A stretch of DNA of 64,000 nucleotides from Erigeron canadensis (lineage: Eukaryota; Streptophyta; Magnoliopsida; Asterales; Asteraceae), in contig NC_057768.1 in the NCBI RefSeq assembly GCF_010389155.1, positions 14,692,501 through 14,756,500 on the forward strand, given 5' to 3'. Both the position numbers and the translations under genes were made by a program. Shown here one piece after another: positions 10,960-21,639 of this stretch. How positions within the stretch are numbered: position 1 is the first letter of the stretch; each line of letters starts with the position of its first letter. The notes beneath the pieces were generated by a model. It saw only the letters and a program-made list of their open reading frames with translations. It did not search any database and was not told the DNA's origin.

Positions 10960-12676
10960 TTAGAAACCTGAATCACGAGGAGCACCAGAAGGACCAGCAC
11001 CAGAACCAGAAGCACCTTGCTGAGAAGTATCACCTCCTGTCTCCCCCTCGATCGCTGCACCCTTTCCTCTATCTTCAACTGGGCGAGAAACATTCCTTTC
11101 AGCAGCATTATCAGCATCATCATCGTCATTCTGACGTCTTGGTTGAACCGCTGACAATCTGCAGACCTCTTCAGGAACTTCTCCCCCTTGATTCTTGACC
11201 CAGTTGATCAAAAAGGTTAAGGCAGCACGAGTATCGGTGAGATCAGACTCCAAAATGCGAACTCTGGTCTCCAAAAGATCAACACGACGATCAAGAACAG
11301 GAGCAACAACAGCAGTCGGTCTTGGAGGATCAGGTATTGCTACAGAAGAAGCTTCAACAACACGGCGACGCTTAATTCTGGTATATTGAAGATCAATACT
11401 CCCTTGCCTCTTCACCGGACTAACCGAACTTGCTCTGTTCACAGGATCTTCCATATCTTCAAAGATCTCTCGCAATTCAGAATCATGCTGAGCTGCAACA
11501 TCAGGATCAAGCTCAGCAGCAGGAATGGAGTTAGCGGAATCTGAAATTGCTGGAACAGCGTGACAAGCTTTGCTTCTACGTTCTCTATGAAACACAACAC
11601 CCTCCTGATCAAACGATTGATGCGAATAATCGCTTTCAGAAGCAGCCGCAATATCATGAATCATCTTAGTTCGACGTTCAGCAGCAGCAGAATCATCTGT
11701 GTCTGTCGCAGTTGTAGCAGCAGAACCGTCGGAACTATCAACATCATCATAATCATTTCCAACATCCGAACCAGCAGACTCATCCCCTGAACTCTCAACA
11801 CCATCAACAGAACTCGCAGAAGAACCAGAATCAGAATCGTCATCAACAGCATCCACAAACATATCATTCCCAAGACGAGATTGATAGTTTGGATTAATCA
11901 GGTGACCAAAAAGTGGTGGATCATGGAGACCAGCCACATTACTCGTATTGGCCTCAAGATCAGCAAAAAGACGCGAAGGCCAAGCATGAAGAACGTAGCG
12001 AGGACCTTGGTCATATTCTAAGTCTGGACAAAAATGTCTAACTATAGCCATCACAAATCGAGGATACAGAAGAAATCGCTTTCTCCCCCTAGCATTAATC
12101 TGATCAATAAAGTCTTGATAAAAATATCGGGAGAGGATAAGGGCGATTATATACCAAAGCAACCATCTGCGACGCAATCTGTGCAGATAGTTGATCAAAG
12201 CCAGCCTTGCGATTGCTCAAACAGACGAGCAATGGATACGCCAGATACCTCCATCTTCCCTGAAAACCACTCTTGTCAAAAGGAAGTTTGACCTAGCCAA
12301 CAAATCCCATTCTCTGAAAGCAGCGAAGAAGAAGTTCGAACTCGTAAGTCATTTCGACATCTTACTCTTCTTCTACGTCTGGTTCTGCTCCTAGATGCAA
12401 AATAGTGCGGAGTGACTCAACATTGAAATCAAATGTTGTGCCTTCAACAGTTGCTCGTACAAAACTTTGGCCATCAACCATGACTTCATGAGCAGTGGAC
12501 CAGAAAGAATCAATATACAGCTTAATCAGTCTCGGCGAATCACAAAAAGCAAAAGATAATCGCGAGCGAGCAATGTAGTTGAACATTTCATGAAAATGTT
12601 CGCAATTATGCTGATCTGGATCTAGGTTCAGTGCAAGATTGTGCTTTTTCACAAATTGACGAGGAGCGAGAGCCAT
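10960..12676 (-). pseudogene. Extra ORF of copia element C, first part (two stops, one frameshift)
   Basis: The start is ATG at 12676, directly after a splice acceptor TTTTGCAG. The N-terminal part to 12365 has a region with the residues H-E-M-F-N-Y-I, S-F-W and V-E-G-T. It resembles the conserved N-terminal domain of proteins that follow pol in many Asteraceae copia elements. A TAA at 12362-12364 and a TAG near 12290 interrupt it, and a one-base shift lies near 12150. The longer downstream frame ends at 10960. It has a hydrophobic/aromatic start, a long Asp/Ser/Ala-rich acidic section (about 11850-11640), a basic KRRR patch and a coiled-coil-like heptad region (about 11310-11200). Family membership is by recollection of similar proteins; function is unknown. 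Confidence 0.5.
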
Positions 12677-12678
12677 TT

Positions 12679-13325
12679 CTGCAAAACCAATCACAATATC
12701 GAAACAAATATAAATAATCACGATAAATGGATTGCAGAATTGAAAAACCCTAATTTGAAAAACCCTAATCCTTAATTTCGCAAAATAAGTCTGAACGAAG
12801 ATAACCAATAAATTCGTTAAGTAGACGGAACGAAGATAGAAGCTAAATTCGTAAGCAATAACTAAACGAAAATAGGTCTTAAGTTCGTAAGAATTAAATC
12901 TAAATTAATACCTAACGAATTTTAAGTTCGTAAAGACTAAACTGTACATGCAAGTTCGTAAGTTATAAAACTTATCTTCTAAGTTCGTAACTTATAAACG
13001 AAGTCTAAGTTCGTTTGAATAAACCTAAGGGTGTTAAGCTAAGTTCGTTCCTCATCAACTTGGGTCTAAGTTCTTAAGGCATCATTTAAAAGTAACTTCG
13101 TTTCTACCCAAGTTAAATTCGTTCAAATCAAAATCTAAGTCCATGTGCACACATCTAAATTCGTTTTGAACTAAAGTCTAAATTCGTTCACACAAAGCTA
13201 AATTCGTTTGAGTGAACCAGGTGAATGATTACAAGAATTTTATAAACATAATCAAAACAAATCAAATCAAAGATACATGTAAACCTAAATCATTTTCGTG
13301 AATGAAAAGAACATTAACCACTTAC
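12679..13325 (-). other. Leader intron of the extra ORF in element C
   Basis: On the minus strand the donor TCTAC|GTAAGTGG lies at 13326/13325. The acceptor TTTTGCAG|AAATGG ends at 12679, two bases before the start codon. The 647-bp interval has no ORF of note and is rich in TTCGTAAG-type motifs. The exon-intron structure is predicted from consensus sites only. Confidence 0.55.
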
Positions 13326-13456
13326 GTAGATCTCAGTTTGCACAATAAATCAAGAAAACGAATTAAAGTGAGAGAAAAGAAAAAAGTTTGGGTTTTAGGG
13401 TTTTGCTTGAAAATAAGAGTAATTTTCGTTTGATGAAGTAACAACGAAGAAAATCC

Positions 13457-13468
13457 CCTTTATATATG
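13457..13468 (-). promoter_or_regulatory. Internal TATA box upstream of the extra ORF in element C
   Basis: CATATATAAAGG on the minus strand lies about 130 bp upstream of the predicted leader donor site. It is followed by a pyrimidine-rich leader with CTCTCAC and AAACCCTAAAACCC strings, as in plant 5' leaders. It suggests a transcription unit separate from the LTR promoter. Confidence 0.45.
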
Positions 13469-13469
13469 G

Positions 13470-15867
13470 AAATAACAATGGGCCACCTATGGGTCGAGCT
13501 TAACTTCACAGACGAAGTTAGTCAAACGAAGATAAACTTCGTTTGAACAAAATTGTTTCGAACGAAGATAGCAGTTATCTTCGTAAGAACAATTCTGAAA
13601 ATATTCCATATTTCAGCAAGTTTCAGAGTTTCATCCAAGCAATCTTCCAAAACACAACCCTTTATCACAATCTGTACATAGCAAAAACTCGTTAGATAGC
13701 AACCTGTTCATGCCTTGTACTAAAAACGTGCTTAGCACCCAAATTCATAATCATAATGTAAGTAGATAACCGAACATTATAATCTTGAATGAAAACCCAT
13801 GGTTTAAACGCTATCCTGAAAATAATCAATTTAAATATGAACCTCATTACCAATATGATTATGACACCGAGAACCTCCTTGGATCATAGATATGCAGGAC
13901 AGCAAACCATCTTGAAACACTTAAGTCCCATACTAGATGTCGTCTACAAAACTAACAATGAACAATCCAACACAAATTCATTGAAGAACTTAGGAAAATA
14001 TCCAAAAGGTTGTCGTAAATCATAACATGAAATTCAAAAGAAACTAATTGCAAAGTTGATTATATTCATTAAATACATGAATCATAAATAAATAACTATT
14101 CCAAAAAACAAAAACCAGTTCATGTATGCATCCTTCACATGCTTAAATCTGCATCGCAAATATTATCACTACACACCAAGGATCTTATCGTAATGATATC
14201 ATCCATGTAAATAACAATGCAGTAACAGAAGTCAGCATTCCAACGTTATCTTCTTAACCTGAACACTGCACACTTACCACAGAACTTATCAACGTATTGA
14301 GAACAAACAGTATAATGCAGAAAATTCAAGTTACAATCACACTTAATCAGGGTTAACCAATATGAAATAACTAAAAATCTAACTAAAGATCAAGGTAGGT
14401 CATTTCTTGTCAAACCCTAAAATGTCACCACACAAATTTAAACAAACTCAATTAATAATTTGGTGACAAGTGAAAATCATGAGATTTCAAATGATTTTGA
14501 CATTTCACATTACACTTGAAAAGATCATTTTCTAAACTTTAAACAAATTAATGTCCATATTAGAAAATCTTCTTTGTGAACAGTCTACACAACCTCATTA
14601 AAAATTCACATGAAGGAATTCAGCAAAACATATACTCAGAATTTGAATAGGATCTCTCGTGCAATAAGAACTTATAAAAATACTATTTTGACTCAATTAA
14701 AAAGAAAAATAACACAGAATGAAAATTACAGAATAATAAACTAATCTAAGTTCTAATTAACCAGACTTTATACATTATTCACATTAAGCGTGATTACTGC
14801 TGATTAGATCAGGTTAGCATGTTACATAAGCCTGCGGGTGAGAAATAATTCTCTTATTATACATTATGAACCGTGACTCAACAGCGATTACCGGTATGTT
14901 TGTCCTCTTAAACACTCGGTACATCCAGTTTCCTTTGAGTTATGACACTTTTGACATACCCTGGCCAAGGACAGTCACCATGTAACCCGAGTAGCCTAAT
15001 ATGCCACTGAATAGTTTGCGAACTTATGTAACCCACATTCAGATATACTTTCGTAATCGATACAAGCACTAAAATAAAAAGTGTTCAATATATTCAAGAA
15101 CATCCTTAACCAATCATGAAACACTTGTGGATTACTGTATTGAATTACTTTGTGATGTCACATATTTGCTTCTGCATTTCATGATTTATAAGGAACCCGT
15201 GATTTTCTATGAGATCCATGTAGCGAACTTTCCGACAACCTATCCCAAGTTGGAAGCTTTAAGTAGGCTAGGTATACAAAGATACCCCGAAGACATACTT
15301 GTCCGAATCTCAAAGACCACATTAGCCCCTTAATTTGCATATAATTGATTTGCATAACAATATCACATTAACTTTTATGCTCATGATTGGTAGAGGTTCG
15401 TGCCTATTCATTGAACAAATCTTATAGTAATGCTAGATCTTTCACAAAATTTAAGGACTAGATCAATTCATTACTGAAAAGCAAGCAATCTCAGCCATAT
15501 ATCTGAATATGTTTCCCACAAGAACATTATATAATTTAAGTTCAGATTGAAGAAAACCTTGGTACTTTGTGTCTACCGATATATCCCAAATTGTAATCAC
15601 TGAACTAATCAGTTATATTACGATTAAGCAGGCTTAAAAGCTAAAGTATCGTCACTTCTCATCATTTAGTGCAGTAACCTTACGTTATTCATATTTTTGG
15701 ATTTTCTATTTTTCAATGTTTTTGTATTTTTCTGACACTAGATATTTACAAACTTATACTAAGACAACTCTTTTTGTAATTTTTTTTTTTTTTAATGACT
15801 TTATCTATGTACGACTTACACTACAAAGACACACAAAAATAACTTTAAGTTCTTTGAGAGAAACTAC
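13470..15867 (-). other. Non-coding spacer of element C between pol end and extra ORF
   Basis: About 2.4 kb without a convincing ORF. A T-rich tract lies at 15769-15796. Short open stretches at 13789-14025 and 15127-15333 on the plus strand have no recognisable protein character. No tRNA, repeat array or splice structure was identified. Confidence 0.5.
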
Positions 15868-15967
15868 TCGGCATTCTTCATACCATTGAGTTGAAATAAC
15901 AACTCAAGACGAGGTCCATCAAAAGCTTTAGTGTATAGATCAGCAAGATTATCATCAGTTGAAAACG
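15868..15967 (-). pseudogene. C-terminal end of copia RNase H (pol remnant)
   Basis: The minus-strand reading contains D-N-L-A-D-L-Y-T-K-A-F-D-G-P-R, which matches the conserved C-terminal RNase H signature of plant copia polyproteins (N-x-A-D-x-x-T-K). It ends at a TAG near 15868. Upstream it is cut off at 15968 by the start of LTR D. Only about 32 codons of pol remain. Confidence 0.75.
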
Positions 15968-16480
15968 TGTTTCAGCACGTTCCCGGATCGATTAACACGA
16001 GATCTATACAATCATAGATGTGCGGAATCCGTCTATGATCGTCTTTAGGGTTAATTAATGATTATCATGATAAACACACACGAAGATAATAAGAACAGGA
16101 GATAAACACGAAAATACTATCATTAATCATATGATTACAAGATGAATCCGTATGAAAAACATCTACAATGATTACGGATTACAATCATTGAGACGAATCG
16201 TGATAGTTTGGGCGGTATCTCGAGGTATAGATCTCTACCTCCAGAACCTAGTGAATGACTCTTTGTTGCAACTAAATCATCAATCTAAATTCGTGACCTA
16301 AGACTTATATTTATAGGCTGAACAAACGGACTGGGCTGTCAAATTCGTACAAACGGGCTAGGCCTTACTAACATAATAGTTCTTACAAACTTAAACTTCG
16401 TAAGCATATATGTACGAATTTCTCAGCCTTTTAGAATTATTGCATCGGACAACAAATTGTGCACTTTATGTGCTCTAACA
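15968..16480 (-). repeat. Single 3' LTR of a second element (D) inside C
   Basis: The 513-bp segment has TG...CA ends (TGTTTCAGC to GCTCTAACA on the plus strand). It is followed at 16481-16491 by the minus-strand purine tract AAGGGGGAGTT, the same arrangement as the 3' end of C. A TATA-like CTATAAATAT lies at about 16306-16316 on the minus strand. No matching 5' LTR occurs in the window, so D is truncated. Confidence 0.65.
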
Positions 16481-18298
16481 AACTCCCCCTTGGCCGATGC
16501 AATCAATTCTTCACAAACCGATATTAATTATAGAAAGTCTAAATGAATAGCCTCCCCCTTAACTTGAGATATCGGATCTTCAATGTTGAGACTCAATCTT
16601 CTGAAACTGCAATCTGATCTTCAACCTGCAAAATCTCTATATCTTCATGAAAACTAACCAACCCAACACTTCTCGCTGTAGTTCTCCCCCTCAGTAGTAG
16701 CACCTCCAAATTAAACATCAACAATCTTCCACCCTAGGATTTATTGCCGGAGACTCTGCTCATCTTGCTTAAATGGCATGTAATGGCGGAGTTGAATTTC
16801 CAGCAATCAACATCAAATCAATCAGCTCTCACAAAAATAAGAAACTCTGTAGCTTGAATCACAAACTGTAGTAACATGAATCCTGTCTCAACTAGCAGTG
16901 TCTGACTCTGTCTTGCATCTTCACAACTCTACCAATCACCCGAAGCCTTTCTAATCAGATATCCTCTTTAGTTGTATACGCTGCCATACACAAAGATCTT
17001 TATCTTCGTGACTGCTCCTCTCAGTCACCTGATATCATCTTTATGTCTTGGAATATAGATAAGATTCAATCTTCAAATACTCAACAACAAGTAACCAGCT
17101 TCATTGCACCAACACTTCAACAGTTCAAACCGCTATATCAAAAAGATCAACTTCTAATAATACTCCAATAATAACATCAACCGTTAAACTGAATGAATGA
17201 ACAGAATAACCTTTGATCTTCAATGAATGTCGAGTAGTTCATATTTTTGCTTAGAAATACCGAGGACTGAAAGTTTTATCCCCCCCATTTCTCTGCAAAA
17301 ATCTTGAACTTCAGCTTGTCTTAGGTATCTCCTATCCTGTATGAGGTTCCAAATGGCCTAGAGCATATAACAACTGCAAACTCTTCTCCGGTAACAGGGT
17401 ACACCATTTTCCCTCCAAATTTTCTGGGAAAAACACCTTTACGTGAAACATTGGTATTCACGTAAATTATTGAATCTAAGATGGTAGGAAAAATTTGATG
17501 ATTGTCGAAATTTTGTGTCGAAACCGTGCCAAATATGCGCGAAAACGGACCAAAATTTTTCGACCATTACCAAATTTTTGAATCTCGCGTAAAAATCCAC
17601 TTCTAAGACCATAGTAAAAATCAATTTTACTCGAAATTAAATCCACGTAAATTAAATTTTTATTTTTATTTTTTTTTAACTACCCTATTATGTGCTTCCA
17701 TGTAATTGATCTTCTGATGTTGAAACACACTGAACCTCTAAAGTAGCTTGAGAACATCTTCGTCGTCTGATAAGAACCATATACGAACTTGTCTCAGCTA
17801 GAACGACTATCTTCGTAATGACATCAACTCTCAGTTAAACTAACTTCTTGATGACATCAGCACGAACTTAGATGTTATCTTCGTAAGAACTAAGTCTGCA
17901 TGAAACGAAGTTTAAGTTCGTGAGAACAACTAACTTCGTAAGTGCAATCTAACTTCGTAAGAACAAAGTTACTTTGCAACCAAATGCTAAGTTCGTAAGT
18001 GTAAGTTCGTGAGGTGAAAAAGGTTAAGTTCGTGAGGTGTGTTTGGCTATTTTGGGTTAAGTTCGTAAGGTGAAGACCTCATCTGTACGAAGTTAAGACT
18101 TAAGTTCGTAAGCACAACTAACTTCATAAGTTAAATTCGTTTCCTATCTTCGTGAGATGAACTTAGAACGAATTTAAAGTTAAATTCGTTTCCTATCTTC
18201 GTTTTGCAAGATTTAAAACGAATTTAGCAGATCTGGTCGAAATTCTTCATCAAAAACCTAATTTTCAGATCTCGTTTGAGGAAATATCATCCTCCAAA
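16481..18298 (-). other. Non-coding D/C internal region
   Basis: No gene is seen. The left part continues from the D purine tract and is probably D 3' untranslated DNA. The right part (about 17750-18230) is dense in CTTCGT, TTCGTAAG and ACGAAG motifs and leads to the primer site of C. Where D stops and C resumes cannot be fixed from sequence alone. Confidence 0.45.
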
Positions 18299-18310
18299 GC
18301 TCTGATACCA
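18299..18310 (-). other. Primer-binding site of element C (initiator Met tRNA)
   Basis: Minus-strand TGGTATCAGAGC, complementary to the 3' end of initiator Met tRNA, lies two bases from the right LTR. This identifies the right LTR as the 5' LTR. Confidence 0.85.
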
Positions 18311-18312
18311 CT

Positions 18313-18954
18313 TGTGAGTCCCTCGATAGCTACAGATCGCTCTCGAGATCGTCTATGATTATGTCGTGAGTGCGGAATCCTCACGAGATAACTAGTTTGA
18401 TTAGTAAACGGGTATATCGCTAATTATCAAGTAAATAATCAGTCGTATTATGCTATATTCGTTTCTATATGGTATAGAACGAACTTAGATGTCTGGAGTA
18501 CGTATCTGTCGAATATGTTAATCTATTTTAGGGTATTCATTTGTATATATATGTTTCGAGTCGAACTGGGCTTGCTGGGCTTTGTTCTTACGAACTTAGC
18601 TGCCCAGCCCATGTAACGAAGTTAATCTTCGTTTGTACCAAACGAAGTTTATCTTCGTTTGCCTCTAACGAAGATATACCTTATCTTCGTTAGATACAAG
18701 ACTTAGTTATATTCCTAAGTATTTCATCTTAAGGAATCCTAACACATATTATGTTTGTACTTGTATATCACACAACAAACATCATACATAACACACATAT
18801 ATATAACACCAAAACATGTAATCGATCATTACCAAAACATAAAGTCCATAATCTATCAATTACATATATAGATACGACATAAATTAACATAATGTCTCAA
18901 TCTAAACGACATATCAAATCTAAGTTGCTGTTGTCACATCAACATGCATCAACA
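18313..18954 (-). repeat. 5' LTR of element C
   Basis: Same 642-bp length as the left LTR; six substitutions and no gaps were counted by eye. The CACGT duplication follows at 18955-18959. Confidence 0.9.
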
Positions 18955-19821
18955 CACGTCGAGCATAATCTTCCATTCCATAATAGAAAAAGTCTGTAAT
19001 TTCTAGGTCATGGCAATGCGTCTTTGTTTTTATCTCTCCTGCTATGAACTTCATACGTTCCCATGACTCATCTACCTCCTCATATTCATCCTGCTTGAAC
19101 TCCTGCATTTCTAAAACTGGATCCTTAATTCCAAAGTGGAATTGAAACTCTCTGTTCATTTGAACATATCTTGGGTATTTCCCTTCATCCTCTATCTTCA
19201 TGTTGCTTCATGCTTTTGCTCCTCTCTCGTCTCTTTTACCTCCTCTTCCTTATGATAGCTTCCTTCCTTTGATGGTCTTTCTCCCAAGATGCTTTCTGGG
19301 CTTCCATTGAATATTCCTTCGGATTTTAGATTAGCTATGAAGTCATATCTTTCACTGTATTCTATTTCCTCTCGAAGTCTCTTTCTCTTGAGAAACTCCA
19401 AAGCATTCTTCGTGTTATTCAGGAACATAGTTCTTGCCACCTCTTCGCCTAACCTAGCTTTCTCTTTTTCTCCAAGACCATAATACAACCAAACAATATA
19501 GTTGGATGGTTTCAAATTCTCATCCCCGAGCAATTTTACAGTTTCATTCATTCTTGCCCATGCATCTTCCCATTTCTCAAACCACAACTGTTGAAAGTTT
19601 TCCAAGTTTCGCCTCAATATACCTTCTCGGTTGTTATCTTGACGTCCAAAAGTTGTAGATGCCTTGAACAGAAAACCAGAACGTTGATCAAAGTTCTCCA
19701 GCGGCGCTGGGATGAGTCTCCAGCGGCGCTGGTTCACTTCCAGCGGCGCTGGCCTCCATTTCGAAGAGCTTCTTGTTTCCAAATTGCGTTTTGCTGCTTT
19801 CCTTTGGTTCCAAACGTGCAT
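18955..19821 (-). pseudogene. Gag-like protein of element E, N-terminal part
   Basis: The first frame runs from 19821 to a stop at 19198. Its N-terminal part is basic and includes three palindrome copies (PAPLE and QRRW peptides, 19752-19698). It then shows a gag-core-like module with the signatures W-E-D-A-W-A-R-M and L-Y-Y-G-L (about 19590-19400). A second frame starts at ATG 19201, overlapping the stop as ATGA; it contains a second module (D-E-S-W-E-R-M-K, F-F-Y-Y-G-M) and runs into the element C insertion at 18959. The overlap may be a one-base mutation or a termination-reinitiation site. A competing frame (about 19891-19690) also looks protein-like near the N terminus, so the true start is unsure. 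Confidence 0.5.
19698..19752. repeat. Three exact CCAGCGGCGCTGG palindromes in E gag N-terminal coding DNA
   Basis: Exact 13-bp copies start at about 19698, 19719 and 19740, an even spacing of about 21 bp (seven codons). Confidence 0.8.
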
Positions 19822-20236
19822 CCACTGCCCCAGTCCAATGCATTATTCCTGTCCTAATTGAATTGGCTAAACGAAAACTAAAGAAAAACAAACAAGAATG
19901 AAGAATAACAAAGAAACACGAAAACTGTTAGTAACTTCTAAAACAGGATGAAATCTTAACTTACTTAGATGCAAACAATCTATTCTTACTCTTAGACACA
20001 GTAAAAAGAAAATATTTTTGGATTTTTAAATTTTAAAAGAAAAATTAAAATGCAACTAATTATGCTAAACCTAATTTTGACCTAATTTGACCTAATTTTC
20101 TACTTAACCTAATTTGACCTAATATAACATGCTAAAAAGTAACTACTTCGTGCCGAAACACAAAATAGGGTCGAACTACACTACTAAACTAAGAATGCGT
20201 CGCGTCCCCGGCATTACAGGATCGTTGAGTATTGTT
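19822..20236 (-). other. 5' leader of element E
   Basis: AT-rich with a repeated CCTAATTTGACCTAA block near 20070-20120. The minus-strand string TGCCGGGGACG near 20205 resembles the end of Athila-type primer sites, but the adjacent bases do not match the usual TGGCGCCG. The expected 5' LTR does not follow. Confidence 0.4.
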
Positions 20237-21453
20237 AGAAATGCGTAAAATAGGAAAAATTTCAGATTTTTGGTTTGAAATATAAGAGTTTGAAATGATA
20301 TTTAGATGGTTTTGGAACTAGTGATTTATTAGACAGAAATGATGAGTATTGTTGTAGATACCGTTTTAAGCTACATCTCTTGAATCCTTAGCACATATTA
20401 GATCTACCCTAAGTGATAAAGCAGTGTTTCATGCATGATAAATTGGACTTAAGTTTAAACGATTGATAGTGCGTATTAGAGGAAGCTATAGCAATTTCAT
20501 TTGTAGTCCTAGGTTAAGACGAATAAATAACTGCCGTGTGAGCTAGAACCTTTAAGATTTATGGAAATCCTTAAATTTCAGGAAGTAGATTGTATCTAGT
20601 AAGAATTTTTGATGGTAGTGTGACCCATCTGGGGGTCTATCGGCTAAATTATGCTTAAACAATAGTAAATATCTTTCGATAGCCGATATATCTTTAAAAG
20701 GGTGTATTATGCTTTAAGTTATCTAGCTGTGTTTGTAAACGAAAGAATTTAAATAAATACAAAATCAAATTAAAGGTCAAGTTATGTCGCTTTGCGCGTG
20801 GGGAACCACCGACCTGTCACCGCTGTCTTAACTCTTAAAGATGTTTATCCTAGATTGGAATTGTCATAAGATCATTAATTAGTCGAACTAGTGCAAGCTA
20901 TGGAATGGAAGTATTTCAAGAAGGGAAAAGCAAAAACACATTAATAATAATTATGTACTAGGATTGCGTATGAATTGTTTTCATTAATCTGTACTAGCTA
21001 TCAATCATGGTAATTGAATTGTTAGTGGTTGCATTAGACATATGCATAAGCGATAAAGGTATGAACAAAATAAGTGTGGGGGAGGAAAAGAGATGTTAGC
21101 ATAAGAAATGTATCTATTTACCCTGATTTGTCAAAAGCTAATTCCTAACTTTGAATTAAGATTGATTTAGATTTTTGCTTCAGGACAAGCAAAGGTTTAA
21201 GTGTGGGGGAATTTGATGAGTGATTTATTTGTGACTTTTTCCCCATTCATTTGTCATGATTTCGAGGTATAAATGAGTCGTTAGTATGAACTTTAAGGTA
21301 CTTAATGGAATTAGGTTTTGTGAACAGGTTTGATTTGAGAGATGACAGATCGAGAGAGTAGAAATGAGTTTAGGAAGACTAAGGATGAAGTTCGGGAGAT
21401 GGACGTATGAACACTAAAGAGCTAAAACAAGGAAACGCGTGCGAACTGGAGCA

Positions 21454-21593
21454 ACCAGCGTCGCTGGTGGACTAACAAGCGCAGCTCGAATCGTACAGAA
21501 AACACACCAGCGTCGCTCCTCAGTAACCAGCGTCGCTGATCTCCTTCAGATTACACAACCAGCGTCGCTGGTGATACAAACCAGCGTCGCTGG
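21454..21593. repeat. Palindrome cluster CCAGCGTCGCTGG in LTR of F (copy 3)
   Basis: Three exact 13-bp palindromes and several variants lie just upstream of the TATA box at 21631, matching the arrangement at 3191-3320. Confidence 0.75.
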
Positions 21594-21630
21594 GCTAAGT
21601 CGTCCAGAATTAGGGTTTTTTGTTTTTTGC

Positions 21631-21639
21631 CTATAAATA
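21631..21639 (+). promoter_or_regulatory. LTR TATA box (family F, copy 3)
   Basis: CTATAAATA, in the same place as the box at 3357-3365. Confidence 0.6.

Larger units (their letters stand above)
8982..18954 (-). mobile_element. Copia-type element C with deleted gag-pol and an extra 3' ORF
   Basis: Two 642-bp LTRs (8982-9623 and 18313-18954), differing at six positions, bound the element. A 5-bp duplication CACGT lies outside them (8977-8981 and 18955-18959). The primer-binding site is next to the right LTR and the purine tract next to the left, so transcription runs right to left. From its 5' end it holds ~1.8 kb of non-coding DNA, a foreign 513-bp LTR (D), the last ~32 codons of a copia RNase H frame, a 2.3-kb spacer, and an extra ORF region with its own TATA box and leader intron. 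Gag, protease, integrase and reverse transcriptase are absent. About 0.9% LTR divergence points to a recent insertion. Confidence 0.85.
4464..20236 (-). mobile_element. Non-autonomous Athila-like gag element E (interrupted by C)
   Basis: In minus-strand order this element has a 5' leader (about 20236-19822), a gag-like ORF (19821-18955, continuing at 8976-7994), a 3' untranslated region with two purine-rich Athila-type blocks (revcomp near 7018-7040 and 5857-5874), and a 3' LTR (5856-4464). There is no protease, reverse transcriptase or integrase, so it resembles gag-only terminal-repeat elements. A TGCCGGGGACG string near 20205 resembles the distal part of Athila primer sites. The expected 5' LTR is absent; plus-strand family F sequence begins instead at 20237. 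Copia element C is inserted in the ORF with a CACGT duplication. Family F shares its overall plan, the ~49-bp UTR motif and the palindrome type, so E and F are relatives. Confidence 0.6.

Noticed and set aside
15127..15333. 68-codon plus-strand ORF in the spacer of element C
   Set aside because: Runs against the element's sense, with no domain or supporting signals.
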